This document shows, one piece after another, positions 23,301-35,343 of a stretch of DNA of 64,000 nt. The stretch spans positions 48,680,355-48,744,354 of the forward strand of contig OZ034974.1 of the NCBI GenBank assembly GCA_964030785.1, written 5' to 3'. A program made the position numbers and the translations under genes. How positions within the stretch are numbered: position 1 is the stretch's first letter; each line of letters begins with the position of its first letter. Under the pieces are notes generated by a model. It saw only the letters and a program-made list of their open reading frames with translations, was not told the DNA's origin and searched no databases. This DNA is from Siderastrea siderea. Its lineage: Eukaryota > Cnidaria > Anthozoa > Scleractinia > Rhizangiidae.

Positions 23301-24034
23301 CATTGTAAATTTGAGTGTTTAAATGAACTCATTGATTTCTTACCGAGCAGTGTTATGTCGTGGTATCGATTACTTTGGAATCAATACCGGCCTGGACATT
23401 CTCAAAGTCTGTTCTAGGCAGGGTCCGAGACGGCGACTTAAGAAGTTGAATTACAGCTAGTGTAGTCTCAGGGATACTGCAATCTACTGTACACCTAAGC
23501 AACACTTAAGTTTACACAACTGTTTGCAATCCGACTTTATTGCGGACTTCTACCGAGGAAGCTTTTTTTAACACATAAATTATAATTCCGTTCTTGATTC
23601 TAGCTTCTCAGTAGAACTTAGATTAACCTACCTAAACTATACCTAGCCAACCATGACCCTTAAAAAACTCTCTTAAAACTGATTTGCATAGCAATGCATT
23701 TGTGTAAAATAAGACATCCCAGCTAAGTCCACTAGTGGCTAATCAAACCGAATTTAAAAAAGTGCAAGGCAATGTACAATTGAGAGTGAAATGAAAAGCT
23801 TATCACAACTGACTGGGGTACTTGAGGCGGATATTAACAGCAGTAAAAGCGTGCTTTTATCACAAGAGAACCACTCTTGCTACACCGCTAGGAACGACTA
23901 CAAAAACTATTTGAACAAGTCATTGTCGAGTTTAAGACAAGGTCGTTGATGTCCTAGAACAGTGCACATTATTTTAACTTCAAAGCGCTTGACTAGCTCT
24001 TTCTCCTTCCTCTCTCTTTAGACCTTACGTCAAA

Positions 24035-24330
24035 CCTTGTATCACGTTGTTCTAACTTGGCTTTCGAATTCACTAAAGTGAAAGCTACTGAGTAGTACTT
24101 TCCTGTGGTGCCGTTTGTTATGGTGTATGACGTGGTTCTAACTCGTGCGTCTGTCGATAAAATCCTAAAATGTGACTATTCAAACGAAAGATTTTGAGCA
24201 ATGCTTTTCTGTGGTACTGTTTGGCGTGCTTTAAAAGGTGGTTCTAGCTTTTGAGTCTGTAAATGATATCCCAAAATGTGACCATTCAATTCAAATGAAA
24301 CAGCTATTAAGCAGTACGTTTACTTACTGA
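24035..24330. repeat. Tandem units of a roughly 107-bp repeat (family D)
   Basis: About three diverged units contain gaccattcaaatgaaa, ctactgagcagtacttt, tgtggtgctgtttattatg and ggttctaacttttgagtctg. Similar units occur at 28915-29350, 41330-41420 and around both ends of the MULE at 42.8-45.6 kb. Confidence 0.65.
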
Positions 24331-24458
24331 TGCACAAAGGAGGAAACTCAAATTACATCAAATCTGTGCTTCAACACTTCAAGACTAAGGCGATTAAAGG
24401 TACGGGAAACTGTACAAAATTTATGAAAGGAATAAAAGAATTTTAATTTTTTTTTTCG

Positions 24459-24562
24459 CTAGACGCTCGACAGGGGAACCCAGACCGCCTTCTTTTGTTG
24501 CTCGTCCACCATCTCTTGGATCTGGGAACAAATGTTGCTGATGCTACTTCCGTGGACCACGC
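24459..24562 (-). CDS. DLG5: DLG5-like terminal exon
   Basis: It reads VVHGSSISNICSQIQEMVDE, then QQKKAVWVPLSSV and TAG. The I-C-x-Q-I and V-W-V-P pattern matches the C-terminus of DLG5 (ICTQI ... VLWIP). The acceptor is tttcttaag. The intron upstream of it is 5.7 kb and holds the large inverted-repeat element. Confidence 0.82.
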
Positions 24563-24696
24563 CTTAAGAAACAGAAATAAAAGCATATCAGAGTCACATA
24601 AGAACTGCTGGAGTCTCCAACAAAAAAAAAAAAATAAAAAATAACCTTATGTAATGTATCTTAGTTCACTAACTTTTCAATCTGTAGAGGAATTCC

Positions 24697-27600
24697 TTAA
24701 GAGCGAATGTTACCAACGGTCAAACATTTGGTGGCAACAGGTCAAAAATCAATTCCGCTCATATTCTTATGTTAGGTAGACCTTAATGTGAAACAAATCA
24801 CTGCATAGTTCGTTTGGCTGAATATCGATGTATTTTCAAGAAAATAGATATTAACGGAATTCGCTAAAAATGCCGCTTTGGAAGCTCAAAATTTAAGGCA
24901 AATCTCGAAGCTTCGCGTGACAAAATGAAGCACTCCAGAGCAATAAAAATTAACCAAACTTGTAGAACGATGTTTTAATATATGTCAAAAGCAATTTCAG
25001 CAATTTCTGCTCATTTATTTACGAGTTCTAATTAAATTTATCCGACATACTTTTGACTAGATAAAAAGTATATCAAGTTTAACCCCTAAAAAAAGTATGT
25101 GGTACCGAATATTATTCGTCAAGAATCTGGATTTCAAGAGGAGAAGGGATGTTCTCTTGCCTCCTAAAAGGATTTTTTGGGGAAATTTATTGACGCGATG
25201 TTATAGAATTTTAAAGTTGGACAAAATGCTTCGATTCAAGCGATCAGAAAAGTCAGCCTAATTAACTCAGTGTACACATACACAAACAACTTCACGTTTA
25301 CCACAGGTTTTGATCAGCAAACAACCGATTTTAACACAAAATCCTCTAACCTTCATGTTGCTGTATCACAGATGAGAGCTGTGGTCCTTGTTCATGATAA
25401 AATTCAAGCAAACTGCAAGGAAACTTGACAGGATATCGCAACTTGCCACGCCGTTTCACCGAACATCCGCCGTTTTTGATGTGAGGATTCTCTTTTCCTA
25501 TTTTCGTTGGAAAGGAGGCTTAAGGTGTTGTACATAAGATGTTTTTCCTTTGAAACTAGCTCTAAACTGAACAGCGAAACAAGAAGTCGTTCATACAAAA
25601 ACATCTGTTACGTGCTTTGGGTGATGCCGCTAATTAATTTAGTCAGAACGAGTTTTAGTGAAATCGACTACCGCATGCATGTACCGCGGTAACGAAATTT
25701 TGGGTGCATCCAGTGACTTTGGGCAATAAGGTTTAATTTTTTTCAAATAAGCCAATTCTGTCTTCCTACGTTCACTACTTTAATGACTGAGCGAAGACTC
25801 TCAGTAGATTGGGTTCGATGAGTACTTTGAAATCTGTGCAACTGAAAAAAGCGCACCTTGGTTGCGTGACATACCCTAGACTGAGCTTTTACCTGATGGG
25901 CAGGGCAAAGGGGGTTTTAAAAATATATTCTCTGTTAGTTTTCCAAGAAGTCGCACAGTTAATGAACGCTATATTATATACTATGGCTAGATTAAAATAC
26001 AAAGTCAGGCATAAAAATTTCCTGTGCGGTCTTAAAATTCTTTTCTCGTTTTGTTGGGATGAGGGTGGGGAGGGGCTTTGGCTATAGGTTTCGGGGAAAG
26101 AAGTTTTAGAGAACACTGAATCGACTGATTGTATCGATTCCTGGCATTCAAAGACTTTCAAATAAGGCAGTGGTGATACGTTAGACCTCCTTTTTATTTT
26201 TACCTGGTTCTTGTTCGTATTTACGTGCTAGTGTACATTAAACGCACAAACACTTATTTACGGAGAAAAGACATTAATAAAAAATCAAAACTCGTACTGG
26301 TTCTCAGGGAATAAATTTAATGATCTGCAAGATTGTTAAGAGCTTTGTCCTGTGGCAGAAATACAACCCACTACGGGCTTAACTTGGATGACTTTTTATG
26401 AGTCTTGGGTTTTCCGCTTTCGATGCTCAACAGGCACCAACGAAAAACGACTCTGCTCGACTGACACAGTAGTGCGTGCAGTCTTTTTTTAAAGCTTCCG
26501 ACAGTGAAGAAAACTACAAAACGGTTAACTGGGGATTTCAACGTTCTATTCAACACAGATTAACGCTGTTGAATTTTAAAAACAAGTTTGGCCTTCCAGC
26601 TTAATGATGTTTCACAATTTTGCCGACTTTTCTTTTGTTCTCAGGTAGGTGCGCCACCCTGTGCAATGATGTTCTGTAATACTGATTCAACTTTTTCTAT
26701 GTTCTCAGGTGTGGTCAAAAGTATTGAATTCGTTTGCCCACCTTGTTCAACATCGCACAACAAAGTTGTGTTCAAGATTGTTGAATAATGTTGAAGGAGT
26801 TTGGCCGAGTCATAAAGTTTGCAAACGCCAAAAAACGCAAAGAACGTGAGCCAACAAAATGAGGGCGCAGCCGGGGTTGAAGGCTAAGAGAAGGGGGAAG
26901 TTTGAACCCTTAATCCCCCAACATGAGAACGTTTCCCCTTAAGTAGGTTTTCAATCCCCCCCCCCCCCACCCATTGCCCCCATCCTCGTGAAAGTGGGTC
27001 GGTCGGTCGGTTGATCTGTTAAGCAAAAGGGAAAGATAATTCTAAGATAATAATTCCAAGCGAGCTGCAGCGACCCGCTATCACTCTTAAAGGTGTTCGA
27101 AGACCTTGATATGAGGGTGACTTAGATGTCCGAGTCACCTCAAGATACCTTTAAAGAATATTAAAATGCACGAGGAAAGGGTGCAGGCACGGACTAAGTA
27201 TTTCTACTCGGAGCCTTTTGGGTCTGTGAAATCAAGTTTTTGGAAAATTGAGAACCTGTAAATTCCTTTCCGATCCGCTTTTATAATTACTGAAAAAAGC
27301 TTTATCACATGCAGGTGGCTGGCTTGAATGTTTTTGTAATGTTGAAAAGCAAAAGGTTTCACTTCTGCATAGTTGATACATTAAAGGTGGGGTTAGGTGA
27401 GTTCTGAAACAACAGATGGAAAAGCTCCCCTTTATTTGAAAATCCTTTAATGCCAAGAATCGTTTACTTATACTATTACTTTTACCCGGGCACTTACAAT
27501 CAGTCGATTTAGTATTCTCTTGAACGTCTTCAAACACCTTTAGCCCAAACCCGCCCCACCCTAAAGAAAAAGAAAGAAAACATTCTCAGACTGAAAAGGA

Positions 27601-28915
27601 GATTTTCATGTCCAGCTTTGTATTTTAATCCAGCCAGCCACTGTGCTACCTCTTGGAAAACCACCAGAGAATATATTTTTAAATCCCTTTGCCCTGCCCA
27701 CCAGGAAAAAGCTCTAGGGTTAATGTCACGCAACCAACGTACGTTTTTTTCAGTTTCACGCATTTTTAAGTGCTCATCTGAAACCAACCTACTGAGAATC
27801 TTCGCTCTGTCCTTAAATTAATAAACGTAGGATGACAAAAATAGCTTATTTGAAAAAACAATTTTACCTTGTTCCCCAAAGTCACCCGATGCACCCAAAA
27901 TTTCGTTACCGCGGTACATGCATGCAGTTGTCGATTTCACTAAAACTCGTTCTGACTAAATTAATTAGCGGCATCACCCAAAGCACGTAACAGATGTTTT
28001 TCTATTAACGACTTCTTGTTTCGCTGTTCAGTTCAGAGCTAGTTTCAAAGGAAAGGCATCTTTTGTACAACACGTTAAGCCTGTTTTCTAACGAAAATAG
28101 GAAAAGAGAATCCTCACATCAAAAACGGCGGATGTTCAGTGAAACGGCGTGGCAAGTTGCGATATCCTGTCAAGTTTCCTTGCAGTTTGCTTGAATTTTA
28201 TCATGAACAAGGACCACAGCTCTCATCTGTGATACAGCAACATGAAGGTTAGAGGATTTTGTGTTAAAATCGGTTGCTTGCTGATCAAAACCTGCGGTAA
28301 GCGTGAAGTTGTTTGTGTATGTGTACACTGAGTTAATTAGGCTGACTTTTCTTGACTTTCGCTTGAATCGAAGCATTTTGTCCAACTTTAAAATTCTATA
28401 ACATCGCGTCAATAAATTTCCCCAAAAAATCCTTTTAGGAGGCAAGAGAACATCCCTTCTCCTCTTGAAATCCAGATTCTTGACGAATAATATTCGGTAC
28501 CACATACTTTTTTTAGGGGTTAAACTTGATATACTTTTTATCTAGTCAAAAGTATGTCGGATAAATTTAATTAGAACTCGTAAATAAATGAGCAGAAATT
28601 GCTGAAATTGCTTTTGACATATATTTAAACATCGTTCTACAAGTCTGGTTAATTTTTATTGCTCTGGAATGCTTCATTTTGCCAGGCGAAGCTTCGAGAT
28701 CTGGCTTAAATTTTGAGCTTCAAAAGCGGTCTTTTGAGCGAATTCCGTTAATATCGATTTTCTTGAAAACAAATCGATATTCAGCCAAACGAACTATGCA
28801 GTGATTTGTTTCACATTAAGTTCTACCTAACATAAGAATATGAGCGGAATTGATTTTTGAGCTGTTGCCACAATATTTTGAAAATGTTTGATTTTTGGCA
28901 ACATTTGCTCTTAAG
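24697..28915. mobile_element. 4.2-kb element with about 1.4-kb inverted arms
   Basis: The left arm (about 24697-26135) and right arm (about 27490-28915) are inverted copies along their length. Paired landmarks: ttaagagcgaatgttacc versus gcaacatttgctcttaa at the tips, aggagaagggatgttctctt near 25138 versus aagagaacatcccttctcct near 28443, and gcggtaacgaaattttgggt near 25686 versus acccaaaatttcgttaccgc near 27895. The spacer is about 1.35 kb. No transposase was recognised. Flanking sequences on both sides are family D repeat units. Confidence 0.75.
26136..27489. other. Spacer of the large inverted-repeat element
   Basis: The sequence holds words of the ttgttcaac/gttgaataatgttgaa type near 26740-26810, a C-rich tract near 26960 and ggtcggtcggtcgg near 26998. 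Short frames on both strands have no recognisable domain. Confidence 0.4.
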
Positions 28916-29360
28916 TTTGACTATTCAAATGAAAGCTACTGAGCAGTACTTTCTTGTGGTGCTGTTTATTATGCTGTACAAGGTGGTTCTAACTTTTGAG
29001 TCTGTGGATGAAACCCCTAAAGTTTAACCATTCAAATGAAAGCTACTGAGCAATACTTTTTTGTGGTGCTGTTTATTATGCTGTACAAAGTGGCTCTAGC
29101 TTTTGACGCTGTGGATAAAATCCTCAAGTGTGACCATTCACATGAAAGCTACTGAGCAGTACTTTATGGTGTACAAGGTAGTTCTAATTTTCAGTCTGTG
29201 GGTAAAATCCTGAAGTTTGACCATTCAAATGAAAACTGTTGAGCTGTCCTCTCCTGATATGTGGTGCAGTTTATTGTGATTGTGATGTACAAGGTTATTT
29301 TAATATTTGAGTCTGTGAATGAAACACTGAGATGTGACCTTTCAAATGAAAATCTGGGAA
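28915..29360. repeat. Tandem units of family D (four to five copies)
   Basis: The block gaccattcaaatgaaagcta with cttgtggtgctgtttattat and ggttctaacttttgagtctg repeats about every 105-110 bp. Together with 24035-24330 these units flank the large inverted-repeat element, so it may have inserted into one pre-existing tandem array. Confidence 0.7.
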
Positions 29361-29460
29361 TTTTGCCGTTTACCTGAAAATTTGAAACCTGGTGTTTGTT
29401 TGCATTCGAATTGTGCCCATTTACAATGAATTGCGGTGGCGTGATTCCCCTTTGATTAAT

Positions 29461-30195
29461 GCACTTGTCATCGGCTTCCCCGAGGGGGGAGGAATCCCGG
29501 GCTGTATGTGGGGGAATTGGGCACTTTGTGGGAACTTTGCAACAAATATGAACTTCTATGGTGGGGGAAATTTATGATACCCCAAGTCTCAAGGAATCTG
29601 GGGGACTTGGAGAGGGGATTGGGAGCAAGTTGTGTTTTCGCTCGGTTGGTGAAAAGATTCGATAAAGATCTGCGGGTGAGAACGAGGAGGTGTATGTTAA
29701 AATCCATCAGTTATTTTTTCCGTGCATGAAATAGACCATCTGTCAAATATCTCTATGAACAGAACAGTAAAACAACTAGGGAAGAATTCAGGAGAGAAAA
29801 AAGAACTGTCAGTATAGGTCTAATCTTTCGTGAAGTAAAGTGCGTTGCGTTTAGGGACATGCAGCAAATGAGCCATGATCATAGTATGTTCTTTGTTACT
29901 TTTTATACAGACAGTTGTAGTGAAAGAGGTTTAGGAAAGCTTGTGGACTATTCGGGACAAAAAAAAATTAACGTTGAATTTTCCATCAGAATGATTGTTG
30001 TCTCGAGCGTTGGATAACTGTTCAAGGACTGAAATGAATTGCATCTTCAAGTCTAGTTGGTTGCTTGGCTTCCCCCTAAAATACTAGGGATTTGGCTAGA
30101 AAAAAATCCCCCACCGGTGGGGAAATACAAGAACTTTGAAATGGACAATTAGCAAAGTCCCCATATCCCCCCTCGGGGAAGCCGATGACGAGTGC
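29461..30195. mobile_element. DNA transposon remnant with gcacttgtcatcggcttccc ends
   Basis: The left end (gcacttgtcatcggcttccc, then cgaggggg) and right end (ccctcggggaagccgatgac, then gagtgc) are inverted repeats of about 30 bp. The roughly 735-bp element lies in the last DLG5 intron. The reading frames across it are incidental. Confidence 0.7.
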
Positions 30196-30295
30196 ATAAG
30201 CTCAAATTAGCACGTAGGAAGATGGAAGATTTTTCACCCTTTCACGCCTGACGCCGTTCAGTTCTGTTGTTGCTGAGTTTTTGACCCTAACTTAC

Positions 30296-30405
30296 CATTA
30301 AAGAGGTGTTTGCACTCTCGCTCCATTTTTCCAGAGGATTCAAATATTTCCTTAGCTTGTCTGAGGCTCATCTTTTCTCTGATGTATCTGCCATCTTTCT
30401 GATCC
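30296..30405 (-). CDS. DLG5: DLG5-like GUK domain, C-terminal part
   Basis: It reads DQKDGRYIREKMSLRQAKEI and then FESSGKMERECKHLFN. This corresponds to the helix near the end of a MAGUK GUK domain (A-K-E-x-F-E-x-x-x-K-x-E-x-E). The donor g|gtaagt joins in phase to the terminal exon. Confidence 0.82.
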
Positions 30406-30623
30406 CTGTAAGGAAACAAAAATTCCATACCCCAGTCAGGCCGCGTTTGATGTAGTTCACCAAACTATTGATAGCAGTTTTAGAATGAAAGCACGTGATC
30501 ACATCTAACCAATCACAAAAAATGCAAACAACGCAACGAACCAATGAGAAGTCAACCAGAAAGCGTGCAACTTATGCTAAGCACGGGAAAGCGTGTAACG
30601 CTGCCAAGTGTTGGCTTTCTTCT

Positions 30624-30864
30624 GGGCCCAGTTGTTCAAAGCAGGGTAAAGCTAACTCAGGATTAACTTCAATTTTAAGTCCGTTTTATAACCAAACGAT
30701 ACGGATTCCTGCAAATCTTTTATTGCACTACCTTTTGAATTTGGTTGCTATCAAACAGCCACTTGGAATTTGCTGTGAAAACTTTTTGAAATAAGAGAAA
30801 CAGGGGCCTTGGTTAAATTTTAATCCTCGGTTATCGTTAACCGGCTTTCGAACAACCGCGCCCC
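30624..30864. mobile_element. MITE, family B, second copy
   Basis: The left end gggcccagttgttcaaagca and right end ctttcgaacaaccgcgcccc correspond to the ends of the element at 1273-1744. It lacks any nested insertion. Confidence 0.6.
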
Positions 30865-31472
30865 GCATATCAATATGTTGAACATTGTTGAAAAGAACCT
30901 GGTTCCCGTTTTTCGAACGCCGCGGAAAGCTACTTGCAAGGCCCACTTGCAAAAATATGAACCACTCTTTCTACAAAAACTGTTGTTTTAACTTAACAGC
31001 GTGAAGATTCCTTAGTTGGGAAACTGAAATGTCATTAAAAAGAAAAATTATTTTTGAATACCAACAAAACAAACGGAAAGTTCTTTCGTGATTTATCCAA
31101 ATCCCTTGTTAAAACGTGTCTTTTACATAAGGAAATGTTTAACTTATAGCAAAGTTTCATGTCTAGAAACTTCCCTCTTTACAAGATACAATGTGAATTG
31201 TTTTCGAGTGTTTGGAAACCTGATGAAACCCGAAGCACGAGTTTTTGTAATTACTTCTCCAACAAAAAAAATTAGAAGCACTTATCATTTTAATGAGTTT
31301 TCTTGATTCAAATATTCTATTTGTGGATCGTAATCAACGCTTTGAGGCGTTGATTGAGATCCCGTCGCCGACGTGCTAGTGTTTGAAATTATTCTTGCAT
31401 TTAATGCAACGTTTTTCAGTCTTGTTGTTTGTCAGTTCGAAGCAAACACGTTGCTTTGAATTCACAAGCCAA

Positions 31473-31882
31473 ATGGCAGAAATGGCAGAGTACAGATTTA
31501 GAGCTGCCAAAACTTTTGAACAAGAAGAAAAGTGTGTGGCCAGCGCTATTCCGAAGTCTACCCAATATAAAAACAAATGGGCGGTTGGAATTTTTGAACA
31601 ATGGCAAAAAGTCCGAGTTCCTAAAGTAGCAACGTTGGAACCAGGCGGTCTATTTAAAAATTACGATCTGCACAAAGTTCAGTCCTTGGAATTTCCGTTG
31701 CTTGAAATGGATGCTTTAAGCCTCAATTATTGGCTGGCAAAGTTTATCCAAGAAGTTGCTGAACCATCAAAGGAAAGATACCCACCCAGAACCATATATC
31801 AGATTGTGTGCGGAATACGTCGATTCATGGAGGAAAAGAATGCAAACTTGGATTTCAATCTCCTCGATGCATCAGACAAAAG
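31473..31882 (+). CDS. Crypton/ZMYM-like (tyrosine-recombinase-related) first exon
   Basis: The 136-codon frame has FEQEEKCVASAIPKSTQYKN, KWAVGIFEQWQKVR, LNYWLAKFIQEVA and YPPRTIYQIVCGIRRFM. This pattern (SxxYKxKWA...F..W, then L..WL..F..E, then YPP.TLY.I..GI.R) is the N-terminal part of the DUF3504 family found in ZMYM/QRICH1/KCTD1-like proteins and derived from Crypton recombinases. The exon ends at a plausible donor (aaag|gtgcag); no later exon or catalytic part is visible. It lies on the opposite strand within a DLG5 intron, so it is probably a transposon-derived fragment. An in-frame ATG also exists at 31383. Confidence 0.6.
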
Positions 31883-31930
31883 GTGCAGTAGTGTTGCTTT
31901 CATTGTCATAATTTGCTCTCATATTGTGTG

Positions 31931-32478
31931 AATAAATAAATTTGTTGATGTCCATGTTTTCGTCTTGCCTTTTGAATATGCAGATTAAGAAACAATTTAC
32001 ACACGGGTTTGAAATCGTTTCTAAACGCGTGTGGTTTTCAACTCGTTTTTCATTGGGTTTCTAAACTCATCCACCTGACCAGAATGGGCCGTTCTGGTAG
32101 GCTGATAACAATATGAATAATTAATGCGTTTGAGAAGTATCGAAGCTCGTTAGTTTCACATTTAGCAGAGTTTTCCTATCGCTTCTTTTGGCATTCGCTG
32201 CTCTTTAGGCTGGAAAAAACGCGTACACTAACTACTTTCTCTTACTGTTCCTGTTTTCGAAATTCCATTTGCCAACTATATGTTCTTCAGTTTTCCTTTT
32301 CTTCTCAGTGTACTTTTCTATTTTTCTTGTTCTACTATTTCTATGTATTAGTGAATGCCTTTTTTATTCTATTTATCGTAATTGTGTAGAGTGGTTTACT
32401 GAGAAAAAATCTTTTCTTCGGAAGTTTACGATGGATGTTTTCTGAAAAAAAAAAACGTTTACAACTAAGTTTACTCAC
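31931..32478. other. AT-rich intronic DNA
   Basis: No coding exon was found on either strand, including the expected GUK core of DLG5. It holds poly-T and poly-A runs only. Confidence 0.4.
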
Positions 32479-32520
32479 CGTCCAGTTTTTCCACTGTTTG
32501 ATAAGAAGGTATTCCGAGAT
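32479..32520 (-). CDS. DLG5: DLG5-like exon at the GUK start
   Basis: Forty-two nucleotides encode D-LGIPSYQTVEKLD, matching the MAGUK S-Y-E-x-V-x-x-x-D lead-in to the GUK domain. It is bounded by ttttag and g|gtgagt. Its end phase does not fit the next exon found (30296-30405), which implies a missing exon of length 3n+1. Confidence 0.7.
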
Positions 32521-32621
32521 CTAAAACACGAAACATAGAACAATTAAACTCAGTAAATACAGCCCGTACAACGTGCATCAGTGAATGGACGACTGGTTTT
32601 TGGCTCATGAAGAAAACAAAC

Positions 32622-32797
32622 CTGTACAGCTTGTTGTGACACTGTTGGCAGAGTCACTTCCTTCTCGCGAATGATTGACAGACATGCCATGTGTGCCTTT
32701 TTTACTACGTCGAAAGAAACTTCGTCTTCCGCTCAGCTTATACTCGTCTCCGTGAAGAAGTGCAATGCTTCTACGCAACAAAATCTCCTGCTCCGCT
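32622..32797 (-). CDS. DLG5: DLG5-like basic hinge between SH3 and GUK
   Basis: It reads AEQEILLRRSIALLHGDEYK and then RRSFFRRSKK, followed by a Ser-rich tail. The R-x-S-F-F-R-R-x-K-K motif after the SH3 domain is a recognisable DLG5 feature. It joins in phase to the next small exon. Confidence 0.85.
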
Positions 32798-32824
32798 CTG
32801 GAAATCAACCAGAAAATAAAGTTA

Positions 32825-33070
32825 GGGCCTGGCTAAACTAGGAAACATTGTTGCGGAAACATAGCTGCAGACGCAAATGTCTCCCAGTTTAGCTGCGCGA
32901 GAAACATACGTTGCGGAACCAAATTTTGCGTCTTGGAAGCAGGGAAATGTTTCTGAATCAAGTTAAAAACATTTTACAGACGCAAATTTTGCTTCAGAAA
33001 CGCATGTTTCCCAGTTTAGCCACCCTAGGAAACACGTCTGGAAACAATGATTCCTAGTTTAGCCAGGCCC
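32825..33070. mobile_element. MITE with gggcctggctaaactaggaa ends
   Basis: The left end gggcctggctaaactaggaa and right end ttcctagtttagccaggccc are exact inverted repeats. The interior repeats cagacgcaaat and ccagtttagc in both orientations. It is non-coding and lies in the intron between the DLG5 hinge and SH3 exons. Confidence 0.8.
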
Positions 33071-33135
33071 TGAGATCCACTGTATTGACACAACAACAGA
33101 CACACCACCGTTTGAAACTTTTTCTGTCTCAAGTG

Positions 33136-33520
33136 TCATGTATCAGTGGCTTAAATACGTTTAATATAGACAGAAGGGTTTCCGGTAAATATGGTTTTGG
33201 AAAAATTGTTCTCATAGGTTCGGGCAATCTTGCATGGACATACGTATGGCTTTTGTCGACTCACATTTTACAGACTACAGTCTAAGTTTAATCTCAATCT
33301 CCACGATAAGCTGGATTTCACTAATCCCTGATATAAATATACATATTCTCCTTACATTTCCCCATACATTTCTTATGGAAATAGTACGGAGAATTTGTCT
33401 AAATATCAAAACAGCATCCTTGGTGATCACCTTTTTTTTTTCTCATCACGTCAATGTTTGATCAAGTGGTGTGGATGTAAAGATAATTTTCATTTTCGTC
33501 ACTGTTAGAGCTTAAAGGGT
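33136..33520 (+). repeat. Intact copy of the repeat split at 59.6-61.4 kb
   Basis: It runs from tctcaagtgtcatgtatcag to gagcttaaagg and matches 59584-59613 plus 61389-61757 almost base for base, without the 1.8-kb insertion. It therefore shows the empty-site structure. The right half belongs to family A. Confidence 0.85.
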
Positions 33521-34119
33521 TAACAACAGGGAATCTTGTTTCACTCTTTGACAGTGATTTGAAGGAACATTATTTTTCAGAAGAAATTACAGAATAACTC
33601 GAAAACAGCATTAATTGCTATCAAAGTACAGTCGACAGTAAATGACCTAATAAATTTTCCCTCTCTAACAAGCGCCCAATATCTAACAACCGCCCCATAC
33701 CTAAAAAAAATGTATGCCCCCCAATCTAGTGAAAGCCTTTTCTGAAAAATTGTCCGACTACGGCGAACTAGTCCATCAAAACCGCCCAGGAGCTCGTGTC
33801 ACTCAGCTACTGAAGCTGACGAAAAGAAAAATTCTTCAGGAAGTTGAAGGCTCAAACTCCGACTTTAATCCATACAAAACGAGAACAACAGCAGGCGACG
33901 AGCGTCATCAAAACAAAATTACAAACTCCTGAAAAAAACTTTTGTAAGCTTCAAATATCGCGCGCGTGACACATGACCACGCGCGCGCAAAGTCTCCGCA
34001 ATGGGGAGGGGACTCGCAGAATTCAAACTGGCACGACCGATGAAATGAAGAGGGTAATAAACGATCTGGGCGTTTAATAGATCATTCACGTTAAATGTTT
34101 AAGTTAGTGTTCAACATAC

Positions 34120-34293
34120 TTCATTCGACTTGGTATCATTCCAATGTCTCTTTTCTGTGCATCTTCCTCACTGACAAGGCAGGCCCTCCAACACCCCATG
34201 TGTCCATTGAACATTGTATCTGTGACGTACAGAATGTCTCCCTTCTTGAAATGTAGCTCCTCTTTTGAGTTTGGCGTGCGATCAAAAAGGGCC
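34120..34293 (-). CDS. DLG5: DLG5-like SH3 domain exon
   Basis: It reads ALFDRTPNSKEELHFKKGDI, then LYVTDTMFNGHMGCWRACLV and GMIPSRM. This is the SH3 pattern ALFD...L.F.KGD...V, with the tryptophan W-R-A and the G-x-I-P-S end. The T-M-F-N-G insert is characteristic of MAGUK SH3 domains. Phases match both neighbours. Confidence 0.9.
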
Positions 34294-34870
34294 CTGAAAA
34301 ATTAACAAAAAGATCAGTCCCAAGATTGAAAGAGCAATTCTCCCAATCAATTCTATCAATGTCAGTTATGAGAATTTGAGTGTTAATGAGAATACAGTTT
34401 TGTGGTCAGAAAGGGGTCTGACAAACAAGACTGAAAGCGAAATTCTCATTTCTTTAAACTCAACTCTATAAAAATATGTAAGTTCAATAATATGTAGCTT
34501 TTACAATACATCACCTAGAGTATCAGAATTAGAATTAGGGTTCATGAGAATCACACAAAATTAGCTGGATAAAATTTATCCACGGTTATTTATTCACGGT
34601 TAAGATTTTTGCAACACTCGGTGAGTTACTTACAAAAACTGAAGAACATGTACATAGATTCCAGTCCAAAGACAGATTGAATGAATTTGTATGTTAACTT
34701 TTACAAAGTCTATTCAATGTAAAAAAATCAAGAATACCTAAAGCCCACACAATGGCATTAGGGTACAATTAGAATGCATGGGTTAGAATGAAAGGTTAAA
34801 TTTATATCTCATAATATACAACAAAAGAACCCAAGATCACTTGCAACTCCTATGTAAGGGTCAAAATTAC

Positions 34871-34916
34871 CTGACATAAAATGAGTCTCCAGGTTGATCT
34901 CTAAGGGAATTGAACT
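34871..34916 (-). CDS. DLG5: DLG5-like exon leading into SH3
   Basis: Forty-six nucleotides encode FNSLRDQPGDSFYV between tttttag and cag|gtaatt. The following exon supplies R-A-L-F-D, giving S-F-Y-V-R-A-L-F-D, the typical first strand of a MAGUK SH3 domain. Confidence 0.85.
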
Positions 34917-35343
34917 CTAAAAAGAGAAAAACAACAATAATAAACTAAGGCAAAAATAACAAATTAATTTTTCAAAACAGTCAAAGAATGCTGCAATCTC
35001 TGCATCAATGTCCTAGTTTAGTAAGTAGTAGGGATACACTCAGGTAGGGAGGGAAGAAGTGAAAAAAAGCCTGGGAAAGAAGTGAGCAGGACTCTACGAC
35101 AAAAGGAAAGGGGAGGTGTGAAAAAATGCTGAAGAAACCTGGCAGGAAAATAGAATTTGTGCGATGACAAGAAGGAGGGCAAATAAAGGAAAAAATGTGC
35201 CAAATATTATACGATATTGTACAATACTTCAAATCAGCATTTTGAGTTGTCCAGGGAAGAGGTAAAGGCCAGGACTACACTGTACTAGAAGCGTTAGGTT
35301 TGGACCTCTTGTCCCCCCTCCCCCCCCCCTCCCCCAACACACA

